64,000 bases of DNA. Source: Christiangramia sediminis. Lineage in GTDB: Bacteria > Bacteroidota > Bacteroidia > Flavobacteriales > Flavobacteriaceae. The stretch lies in the NCBI RefSeq assembly GCF_020552705.1, contig NZ_JAJBZG010000001.1, positions 620,001-684,000 of the forward strand. Direction: 5' to 3'. How positions within the stretch are numbered: position 1 is the first letter of the stretch; each line of letters opens with the position of its first letter. Under the pieces are notes generated by a model, which ran no database searches, was not told the DNA's origin, and saw only the letters and a program-made list of their open reading frames with translations. Shown one piece after another: positions 35,786 through 43,252 of the stretch. The position numbers were made by a program, and so were the translations under genes.

Positions 35786-36354
35786 TTTGCGTTTTTACTA
35801 TAAATACTTTTTCACAAAAATTACTGCACTTTAGCTATTATATAGCCGGGCACTGATGTAAAATATATACACCTTAGTAACTATTACAAAGTTTAGGTAG
35901 AATTAACATCTATATCCCATTTTACTTTCGATGATATACTTTAATAAAGGATTCTCATAACGGTCTAAAAGTAACTTGTTGTATCTTCAGATCTTCGTTT
36001 GGAAATTTGTGATATAATATACTTTATTATCTTCCTTTTATTATCATTTAACGAGAACGCTGTAATTCGATTAATTCCATGAGGGGAATTAAAATTAAAA
36101 ATTACAGCACTATCAGCAAAACATTTCGCACCTGTTTAATTGTCGCCATAGAATTGATTAATTTAGTTACATCCCTTAATCTCGTGGGACTATGATTTTA
36201 TCATTCTAGTAGGAGGATCATATATTGAGAATTTAATAAGCTCCCCACTTAAAAAGCAATTAACATTTTTTAACATTAGGTAACAATGCTTAACTGTTTA
36301 CCTGAATGCTAATGCGTTGCTTTATCCCATTATTAATCGTAACCTATTTAAATT

Positions 36355-36612
36355 ATGAAAAATTTATTTTTACTTTCAGCATTCGGACTTATGTCTATGG
36401 GTGTTTTTGCCTCAAATGACGAAGCAAAACCGGAGATTCCTAATTTCGAGACTGAAGCTATCGCAACAGAAGCACTAGAAGCTGAAACAACTGTTGATGC
36501 TGTAAGGGCTGAAATCACAGTAAATTGTGAGGATGGATCTTCTTACAGTGTAAGTTGTGAATCTTGTAGCACGTCACAGCTTATTGGGATAGCTTCGGCT
36601 TTATGTGCCTAA
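36355..36612 (+). CDS. Small secreted Cys-rich peptide (unknown family)
   Basis: 85 aa. A clear Sec signal peptide (MKNLFLLSAFGLMSMGVFA, cut before Ser20), an acidic spacer rich in Glu/Ala (about 21-53), then a C-terminal segment with Cys58, Cys68, Cys71 and Cys84 (NCEDGSSYSVSCESCSTS). Four cysteines allow two disulfides in the mature peptide, and the protein ends CA. I do not recognise the family. It is followed by a hairpin and then the GLPGLI and barrel genes, all on the + strand, so it may be substrate, signal or toxin of that group; this is inference. There is no double-glycine leader, which argues against a classical bacteriocin. Confidence 0.75.
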   Translation: MKNLFLLSAFGLMSMGVFASNDEAKPEIPNFETEAIATEALEAETTVDAVRAEITVNCEDGSSYSVSCESCSTSQLIGIASALCA

Positions 36613-36621
36613 AAAACTTAC

Positions 36622-36645
36622 CCTTCTCTTCATTGTTGGAGAAGG
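36622..36645 (+). terminator. Hairpin between peptide and GLPGLI genes
   Basis: CCTTCTC (36622-36628) pairs with GAGAAGG (36639-36645); the T tract after it is broken (TTATTTC). It is probably a partial terminator or stabilising hairpin that keeps peptide mRNA above that of the downstream genes. Confidence 0.5.
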
Positions 36646-36675
36646 TTATTTCTTCATTTAATTAACTACTATAAC

Positions 36676-37470
36676 ATGAGATTTTTATTCATTTTTTTCT
36701 TTTTAGCCTCTATAACAGTTAGCCAGGCTCAAAATAAAGGTATTGTTTATTATGGTCACATAGAAAGCCCGGGGAAAGGTGGACCAGCCGGACTCGATTT
36801 TAATGCATATTTAGTGTTTAATAAAGAAGCATCTTATTATGTAACGGCTAAAGATTCCCTTGAAAAACAAACGGAATTAGATGAAAACCAAATCAAAGAG
36901 GTAAACGGAACTAAACAAATTTACTTAGGTAAACATACGCTTCCGCAAGGTAAGCAGGTTTATTACAACCGTAAAAAAGACAGTCTGTGGTGGAATAAAA
37001 AATTTAAAGAACCAGTTTACGGACGGGAGAAACGAACCCAAATAGATTGGAAGTTAGAATCAGAAACAAAAACATTCGGTGGTCTTACCTGCCATAAAGC
37101 GACCGGTTCTTTTAGAGGAAAAAATTATACGGCATGGTATACTGATGAGATACCATTACCCTATGGTCCATGGAAATTACAAGGGTTGCCAGGGTTAATT
37201 CTGGAAGCATACGATGATAAGAAGGAGATGTATCTTTATTTTAAATCTGTTGAATACCCGCTAGATAGAAATCTTAGTGTCGGACCTATGGATAAACCTA
37301 AAGTAGATAGTCAATATCCATATATTTCAATTGAAGAATACAAGCAAACTTTAGATAAATTAGTTGAACGTAATAAGACAAAAGCTATTCTTATTGCAAA
37401 GCAAATGGGTGGTGATGTTACTGTAAAAACCGGAGGGGTTGAAACCCTGAGCGTCGAAGTATTTGATTAA
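36676..37470 (+). CDS. GLPGLI family exported protein
   Basis: 264 aa. Signal peptide MRFLFIFFFLASITVSQA, then the family hallmark GPWKLQGLPGLILEAYDD (about 174-191), preceded by LTCHKATGSFRGKNYTAWYTDEIP. The GLPGLI family (TIGR01200) is Bacteroidota-specific, exported and without established activity. It is often encoded beside TonB-type or carboxypeptidase-regulatory outer-membrane barrels, as here. 63 bases follow the peptide gene. A strong terminator stands 20 bases after its stop. On the tRNA-Pro island. Confidence 0.92.
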   Translation: MRFLFIFFFLASITVSQAQNKGIVYYGHIESPGKGGPAGLDFNAYLVFNKEASYYVTAKDSLEKQTELDENQIKEVNGTKQIYLGKHTLPQGKQVYYNRKKDSLWWNKKFKEPVYGREKRTQIDWKLESETKTFGGLTCHKATGSFRGKNYTAWYTDEIPLPYGPWKLQGLPGLILEAYDDKKEMYLYFKSVEYPLDRNLSVGPMDKPKVDSQYPYISIEEYKQTLDKLVERNKTKAILIAKQMGGDVTVKTGGVETLSVEVFD

Positions 37471-37490
37471 TACAATATTCTTACTATACA

Positions 37491-37523
37491 CTAAAACCCC
37501 ATCTAAAATGGGGTTTTAGTTTT
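37491..37523 (+). terminator. Strong terminator before the barrel gene
   Basis: CTAAAACCCCAT (37491-37502) pairs perfectly with ATGGGGTTTTAG (37508-37519) around a 5-base loop, followed by TTTT. The barrel ATG begins only 15 bases later, so the barrel must depend on read-through or on a promoter inside this hairpin. Confidence 0.85.
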
Positions 37524-37534
37524 ATCCATCCTGT

Positions 37535-40145
37535 ATGAAGTACATTTTTCTACTTTTTTTATTTTGCGTTTTTGGAAATAATTATGCGCAGGAAATAGCT
37601 ATTCGGGGAACTATTATGGATAAGCAACTTCAACCTCTTGAAACGGTTCTGTTACAAGCCAGGAATACAAAAAATCAAGTTCTTGATTATACGTATAGCG
37701 ATCAAAATGGGAATTATGAATTGGAGTTCATAAATAACAAAGAGTCAATAATCATTGAAGCTTCCAGTTTAGGATTTTCAACTGTTAGGAGAGAAATAAC
37801 AATTACCGATCAAAGAATGTTGGAGGCTCTGGATTTCGAAATGGAAGAAAAAACGGAGTCCTTAAAAGAAGTGGTTGTTGAAGGTCATCAAAAAATTAGA
37901 ATAAATTCTGATACCACGTTTATCCGTGTTTCCCAATATGCTACCGATACGGAACAAACGGTTGAAGACCTCTTAAAAAGATTACCAGGTATCGAAGTTT
38001 TACCCGACGGTAGTATCAACGCCCATGGTAAGCCTATAGAAAGCCTTTTAGTGGAAGGAGAAAATATACTTGATAAAAATTATAAAATTCTATCTAAGAA
38101 TCTAGATGCAAAAACGCTCGAAGAAGTTCAGATTTTAGAAAATTATGAAGAAAATCCTATTTTTAAACAATTATCAAGCTCAGAAAAAGTAGCTCTTAAT
38201 TTAAAGCTCAAAGATAAATTCAAATATGTCTTATTTGGTAATATTTCCGCAGGGTACGGTCTGAAAAACCGATATGAAGCAGCCTTAACTTTGGGCTTGC
38301 TTAGAAAGCGAATTAAATTATTAGAATTTAGTAATGCCAACAATACAGGGAACAAAGCAGCCAATTTGTTACAAAGTGAAAGAACAGTAATAGATCTATC
38401 CCAAATATTTCAAAAGATCGAAAAACAGCCATTCACTATTTTTTCGATAGATGAACAAGAAGAGAATATTTTCAATACCAGGAGTATTTTTAATACATCC
38501 ATGCTGCATTCAATCGGATTATCCACTAAAATAAATGACGAACTATCTTTAAGAGGGGGATGTAAGTATTATTTCAGACATAACTACGCAAGATTATCAG
38601 ACTCAGACAGAATATTTCACAGGTACGAACAACACTACTTTTTTTGAAACCAGTAATTATCAGAATAACAACAGAATAGGAGATACGGAGTTAGAATTTA
38701 AATTCGCCCCTAACTCCAGGAATTATTTTAATAATACAGTTAGTTACAATATAAACCCTCATGATGCATTGAATAGTATCACTTTAGGTAATCAAGGAAT
38801 TACGCAACAAAATGATATTACTTCAGAAACATTTTATAACCATTTAGAACATACATATTTGGTGACGAAAAATAGTGCATTGAACAATTATCTTTATTTT
38901 GGATATGGTGATTCTAAAGAAAGTGCACAAATTATCCATCCAAGTTTGAATGATCTGTTCGAAAGGGAAATCGATGAAACCTTTTATCAGAATGTTCGCA
39001 ATAAGTTCAATTATTATGGTTTGCAAAGTTCACTGCTTACCAAATCTCAAAAGTGGGAAATTCATTTGCAGTTACATATTCATAATGAGGGAGAAACTGC
39101 AAAGAGTCGTCTTTTTACCGAAACAGAAGAAAATTTTGACGGATATACTAATAACCTGAATATTGATAATTTTTTTGTAGCAATTAGCAATTTCTTAAAA
39201 TTTAAATTCACCCAAGATAATTATCTAAGGGGAGGTATTTCTCTTAAACGGAGTCGGTTTAATAGTGATGAATATCTGTTGAAAAATGCCAATTTTGCTT
39301 TTAGACAGAAGCTAAAAAATAAGGGAGTAGTTCGATTAGGTTATAGCTATAAGGAGGAATTACCTGGATTGCAATTACTTTTGCCTAATTATGCGCTGAA
39401 TTCGTATCAGGATTTTATCAGTGGTTCTGATGATATCAAAAAACTGGAAAACTCTGTATTTTCTTTAAACTATAGTTTATATAATGATATTAAAGGGTTC
39501 TCAATAAATGCCTCTGCTTTACATACAATAACACATTCTGGATATGCTCAGGGAGCATTTACAAATGAAAATTTTATTTTTAATGAGTTCATACCTACAT
39601 CTAAAGGTAAGAATACCTTAGTTAATTTGATCTTCACTAATTATTTCAGCAAGCTTAAACTGGCAACTAAGGTAGAAACCAACCAGAGCTTCATTCAGTC
39701 TCCATTTTCTATTGATCAAACCAGTGAGCTTAAGCTTCAGAATTATTCAGGAGATTATTCATTTTCCGTGAGTTCCTATTTTGATAAATGGTTTAATTTT
39801 TCAAGTGGTTTTGCCTATCGTTATTCTTCTTCCGAGCTTAAAGAGGAAACTAATTCTTTTGAAACATCGAAAGCCTTTGCTGACTTCGATATAAAGATTT
39901 TTGAATCTATAAAGTTCAATCTCAACAATGAACTTTACGTTTTAAACAAAGAAAATTACACCTTTATGAACGCAAATATCGTATACGAACCCAAGCAAAG
40001 CAGATGGTCAGGAACCGTTCAGTTGAACAATCTATTAAACGAGCGTGAATATCTATTACAAAGTATTAATTCCTTTAAGTCATATCAGAAACGGATTAGT
40101 CTTGTCCCTGTCTATGCACTATTGAGTATCAAATACAGATTTTAA
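37535..40145 (+). pseudogene. Outer-membrane carboxypeptidase-regulatory/TonB-like barrel, frameshifted
   Basis: Signal peptide, a CarboxypepD_reg domain (IAIRGTIMDKQLQPLETVLL, about 20-100), a plug-like domain (VEDLLKRLPGIEVLPDGSIN, LVEGENILDKNYK), then a barrel ending in the phrase LLSIKYRF with terminal Phe. The first frame runs into unrelated residues and a stop at 38647; the true frame continues from about 38556 (DVSIISDITTQDYQTQTEYF) through 40145. Removing one G from the GGGGG run at 38555-38559 joins them into about 870 aa. The type resembles plug-containing receptors without an obvious TonB box that pair with GLPGLI proteins. Inactive unless the slip is corrected or is a sequencing error. 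Confidence 0.82.
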
Positions 40146-40146
40146 C

Positions 40147-40827
40147 TTAGCCGATTAACTTATAACCAACTCCTCTAACATTCAAAATTTTCAGCGTTTT
40201 ATCTTTATGCAACAATTTCCTGAGTTTACTTATAAATACATCCATACTCCTGGATGAATAGAAATCATTATTTGTCCACATTAAATCTAAAACCGTATTA
40301 CGTTCTACTATCTGATTTTTATTCTGAGCTAGAAATAAGAGTAATTGATTCTCTCTGCTTGTAAGGGTCTCAATTTTTTCTTCCTTATACTGCAATGTTT
40401 GGTTATTCGGATTGAACCTATACTGCCCTAAAATTAGCTCGTGCATGTTATCCTGCCTTGGTTTCCTGGATATTAGGTTTTTTACACGTACAATTAGTTC
40501 TTCTATACTAAAAGGCTTTTTGAGATAATCATTTCCACCAGTGTCAAAACCAGTAACTACATCCTGGGGTTGAGATTTGGCAGTAAGAAAAATGATTGGT
40601 GTTTGAGTATCATTACTTCTAATCTCTTTTGTTAAAGTAAGTCCATCCTTTACAGGCATCATAATATCAACCACCAAAATATCGGGAGAATGATTCTTAT
40701 ACATTTGGAAAGCTTCTTCCCCGTTTCGGGAATGTAGTACAATAAAATCACGTGTTTCCAGGCTTTCTTTAATTATCTGAGCCAGAGTTATTTCGTCTTC
40801 AACTAATAGCAGTTTTATTTTATTCAT
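40147..40827 (-). CDS. OmpR/PhoB-type response regulator
   Basis: 226 aa. Receiver domain with phospho-acceptor Asp54 in LVVDIMMPVKDG, acidic pair Glu10-Asp11, Thr82 (IFLTAKS) and Lys103 in NDYLKKPFS. The C-terminal winged helix (about 130-225) shows LTSRENQLLLFLAQNKNQIV and DVFISKLRKLLHKD, with NVRGVGYKLIG at the end. It is a DNA-binding transcription factor. Its start overlaps the kinase gene stop by 8 bases, and its stop is two bases from the barrel gene end (convergent). The likely target is the peptide/GLPGLI/barrel group, which is inference from position. Confidence 0.95.
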   Translation of the reverse strand: MNKIKLLLVEDEITLAQIIKESLETRDFIVLHSRNGEEAFQMYKNHSPDILVVDIMMPVKDGLTLTKEIRSNDTQTPIIFLTAKSQPQDVVTGFDTGGNDYLKKPFSIEELIVRVKNLISRKPRQDNMHELILGQYRFNPNNQTLQYKEEKIETLTSRENQLLLFLAQNKNQIVERNTVLDLMWTNNDFYSSRSMDVFISKLRKLLHKDKTLKILNVRGVGYKLIG

Positions 40828-42190
40828 TAGGTATAGAAATGATAAATGAGGTCTTATTCTTTTTTAAAACGATTTCTGCAACACCATTATGTTTTTCAGC
40901 TATTTTTCTAACATAATATAAACCAATACCATATCCTTTTACATTGTGAAGATTGCCTTGCGGTACACGATAAAATTTATCAAAAATATTTCCCGCATGC
41001 TCTTTGTTCAAGGTATTTGCGTTATCGCTGACTCGAATTTTTAATTCCTTTTTATTCTCAATGCTTACTTCAATTCGATTTCCTCCGTATTTTATAGCAT
41101 TATCCAGTAAAGCTCCCAGGCAATTACCAAGATGAAATGGTTCAATATTTGAATTGCTTTTCGAATCCTCAGAAATTTTAAGAATAATTTCTTTTCCATC
41201 AGAATTCATCCTATAATTTTTAATAATATTTGCTGCCCATTTAGGGATATCTACCTGGCTTTTATCCAGAATCCAATTTTCAGAATCTAAAAGTGCGGTA
41301 TCCATAAGTTGATCAACCATATTTTCTAATTTTCTAAGCTGTTGATCGGAATAGTCTAAATATCTATTTGTTTTCTCAACATCGTGGTTTGTATTGAAAA
41401 AACGTATGCTTTCAATGGCAGCCCCAATAGTTGCGATTGGAGTTTTAAATTCATGCGTTATATTGCTTATAAGGTCATTTTTTATTTCAGAAAGTTGTTT
41501 TTGTTGCTTTATAACCCATTGCAAATAAAACAATGCAAATAGGATGGAGGTCATTAATAAAAGGGAAATAAGTATACTTAGAAAACTTTTTTTCAAAATG
41601 ATTTGAATTGCATTTGGAAATTGCAACTCTAAGCTTTCCCGATTTTTCAAATAGGTAGATTTCCCAATTACACTAAATTCACCTGATGAGAAGGATTTGC
41701 TGCGGGAGGTAGCGAAAAGTGTATCTTTTTTATAGTGATTTAATTTATATGGAATGTTATAATCTCTTCTTTTGAGTTCAGCATTTAAGAGAATTTTTAA
41801 TTTTTTAAAATTGATAGAATCTTCGTTGATAGATATATAAATATCCTTAATATTATTCAACATTATCAAACTGTCAGAAGACTTATCTCTATAACTTGAA
41901 TCTGTACTATCAGGACGGATCTTATCTATAATTTTTTTATTACCACCAGTGATAGAAAAATTGTCAGGATTGTTGCTGGTTTCCTTTTTAACTTTCAACG
42001 AAACCGAATTTTCCTTTGCAAAATCTACGAAGTAATTATCGATAGCAACGTCCAGTGCATTTTGTATTTCGTTTTTAAACGCAACCGTATTTTTCTGGTA
42101 TTCTGTATAACTCCAATAGAGCTGTACGGTTATAGTTACAACTATAACAATACTTAATAAATAAGGGATACGTCGATATAGTTTTTTCAT
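40820..42190 (-). CDS. Sensor histidine kinase
   Basis: 456 aa. TM1 about 10-28, a ~175-residue periplasmic sensor region, TM2 about 203-226, then HisKA with SNITHEFKTPIATIGAA (His246), and HATPase_c with NCLGALLDNAIKYGGN (N box), IRVSDNANT (G1) and VKGYGIGLYYVRKIAEKHNG (G2). A complete membrane kinase for the response regulator encoded directly downstream. The periplasmic part matches no domain I know and may sense the peptide or its effect. It is the first minus-strand gene downstream of the partial structured element D (42379-42635), with about 190 bases between. Confidence 0.94.
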   Translation of the reverse strand: MKKLYRRIPYLLSIVIVVTITVQLYWSYTEYQKNTVAFKNEIQNALDVAIDNYFVDFAKENSVSLKVKKETSNNPDNFSITGGNKKIIDKIRPDSTDSSYRDKSSDSLIMLNNIKDIYISINEDSINFKKLKILLNAELKRRDYNIPYKLNHYKKDTLFATSRSKSFSSGEFSVIGKSTYLKNRESLELQFPNAIQIILKKSFLSILISLLLMTSILFALFYLQWVIKQQKQLSEIKNDLISNITHEFKTPIATIGAAIESIRFFNTNHDVEKTNRYLDYSDQQLRKLENMVDQLMDTALLDSENWILDKSQVDIPKWAANIIKNYRMNSDGKEIILKISEDSKSNSNIEPFHLGNCLGALLDNAIKYGGNRIEVSIENKKELKIRVSDNANTLNKEHAGNIFDKFYRVPQGNLHNVKGYGIGLYYVRKIAEKHNGVAEIVLKKNKTSFIISIPNE

Positions 42191-42378
42191 ATTTCTACGG
42201 AAGATAATAAAATTTAAATGTACCGAATTATGTCCTGATTGCAGGGTTAAGTATATATAACTATTCCATTTTCTCGTTTTAAGTGAAGTATAAAATAATT
42301 AAAACGATCCTGAATTATTTAATTTGAAATCTCAGTCTGGTTCATAGACCGAATTTTGTTTGCAGCAATTGAAACAAC

Positions 42379-42635
42379 ATTTACTTTTTTACCTGGAGCA
42401 TTTTCCTTTTGCTCTTTATTGAATTCTGCATTCAGATCAAAATGAAACTAATGATGCCTTTTATCATTTACATCTTTCAGAGGAAATTTATCCAGCGGAC
42501 TTAAGTCAAAAAAGTTCTTCCATTAAATACAATAGAAATCCATCATACTTTTTTTACTTGTGTCCAAGACTTCATCAATGAACCTCTTTTTCTGAAAAGT
42601 AGCATTTGTGAAGAGGAAGGAAATGAAGTGAATGG
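42379..42635 (+). repeat. Structured repeat element, partial copy D
   Basis: Starts ATTTACTTTTTTACCTGGAG like copy A, but the P1/P2 middle part is missing. P3 is kept: 42497-42515 pairs with 42547-42565, with bases differing from copy A at several paired places and one T.G pair. The 3' block CTGAAAAGTAGC...AGGAAATG is also kept. Confidence 0.7.
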
Positions 42636-42710
42636 GATACTCTAGATCATTATTCTAAAATAGATTTCTTTTAATAAATGATTCATACTATGAGCCTGAA
42701 ATATATTTTT

Positions 42711-42764
42711 CCGTGAAAAATCTTCTAATTACTGGACCTTCCGAAACTTTTTACGTGAAAAAAA
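42711..42764 (+). repeat. TTTTTACGTGAAAAA-type repeats (right group)
   Basis: Two copies, TTTTTCCGTGAAAAA and CTTTTTACGTGAAAAA, the second preceded by ACTGGACCTTCCGAA as in the left group (34862-35018). Confidence 0.55.
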
Positions 42765-43004
42765 TTTTTAGTAGAAGCGCAAATTAATTTGCTTTATAAT
42801 CAATTGTAGTCAAATAGGACCAAAATTAAGGGGGAATACCTATTGAAAATTTGACAATGTTTTCTAACATAGATCTTTAGTTTTTTTAATTAGGGGTAAA
42901 AACTCATAATGTTAGCTTTTGGACAAGCTTGTTTTTAAGGAAAATTATATCTTTATAACACAAAGACGAACAAATTATATCAATCTTCTTTGTTTTATGA
43001 AGTT

Positions 43005-43023
43005 TGGTGAATCATTCGGTGAA
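43005..43023 (+). repeat. Right subterminal repeat of the island
   Basis: Exact 19-bp copy, same direction, of 27738-27756 (TGGTGAATCATTCGGTGAA), 60 bases inside attR. Confidence 0.7.
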
Positions 43024-43082
43024 ACATCAAATTGATTCTCAGTGAAAGTATTGTGGTTAGGGCGTTTATAGATAAATAAATT

Positions 43083-43098
43083 ATCCTGCCACCCCGAC
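43083..43098 (+). repeat. attR (16-bp core)
   Basis: Exact repeat of the tRNA-Pro 3' end (27622-27637). Only the last part of the tRNA is copied, so this end is not a tRNA gene. Chromosomal DNA resumes at 43099. Confidence 0.92.
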
Positions 43099-43105
43099 TT
43101 TAAAT

Positions 43106-43144
43106 AAAAAAGAACCACTATAAGCTATAGTGGTTCTTTTTTTT
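43106..43144 (+). terminator. Original tRNA-Pro terminator, displaced
   Basis: AAAAAAGAACCACTATA (43106-43122) pairs perfectly with TATAGTGGTTCTTTTTT around AGC. It lies 8 bases after attR, just where a terminator of the uninterrupted tRNA-Pro would be. It also serves the TonB receptor gene from the other side. Confidence 0.85.
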
Positions 43145-43252
43145 ATGCCTACCTACTCTCAATCTCCATATTTAAAGTAGAAACCATTAATATGCTCTTA
43201 TGGAAGTTGGTCTTTATTATAGAACTAATGAGTAAACAATTTTTTCAGGTAT

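Larger units (their letters stand above)
33969..36354. other. 2.4-kb non-coding region packed with structured elements
   Basis: No convincing gene in 2386 bases; a 65-codon frame at 35084 starts inside a strong hairpin and is rejected. From left to right: element A (34281-34737), a group of TTTTTACGTGAAAAA-like repeats (34862-35018), an oriT-like hairpin module (35061-35137), element B (35351-35785), then about 560 bases of AT-rich DNA leading to the peptide gene. Long intergenic DNA like this is rare elsewhere in the window, except in the second mobile element. Confidence 0.8.
42191..43082. other. Non-coding right end of the island
   Basis: 892 bases with no gene. Holds element D (42379-42635), two TTTTTACGTGAAAAA-like repeats (42711-42764), a TTAAGGGGGAAT segment near 42827-42838 matching the one beside the oriT-like module at 35059, and the right subterminal repeat. 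Order and content repeat the 34281-35075 block with a deletion, so this looks like a degraded duplicate. Confidence 0.7.
27622..43098 (+). mobile_element. 15.5-kb tRNA-Pro genomic island (integrase type)
   Basis: Boundaries are 16-bp direct repeats of the tRNA-Pro 3' end (27622-27637 and 43083-43098). A tyrosine recombinase gene stands just inside the left end. Cargo: a secreted lipase-like pseudogene, lipoprotein, outer-membrane protein, small secreted Cys peptide, GLPGLI protein, frameshifted outer-membrane barrel and a two-component system. No relaxase, coupling protein or type IV secretion gene is present. About 3.3 kb is structured non-coding DNA shared with the second mobile element at the right edge, so mobilization in trans is plausible. 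Two broken genes suggest the cargo is decaying. Confidence 0.88.

Noticed and set aside
33969-36354. Group II intron or retron as explanation for the structured DNA
   Set aside because: No reverse-transcriptase gene or domain V-like hairpin was found near any copy.
36355-36612. Peptide as a double-glycine-leader bacteriocin
   Set aside because: It has a Sec signal peptide and no GG cleavage site or C39 transporter nearby.
27622-43098. Island as a complete ICE or prophage
   Set aside because: No relaxase, coupling protein, type IV secretion, terminase or capsid gene is present.
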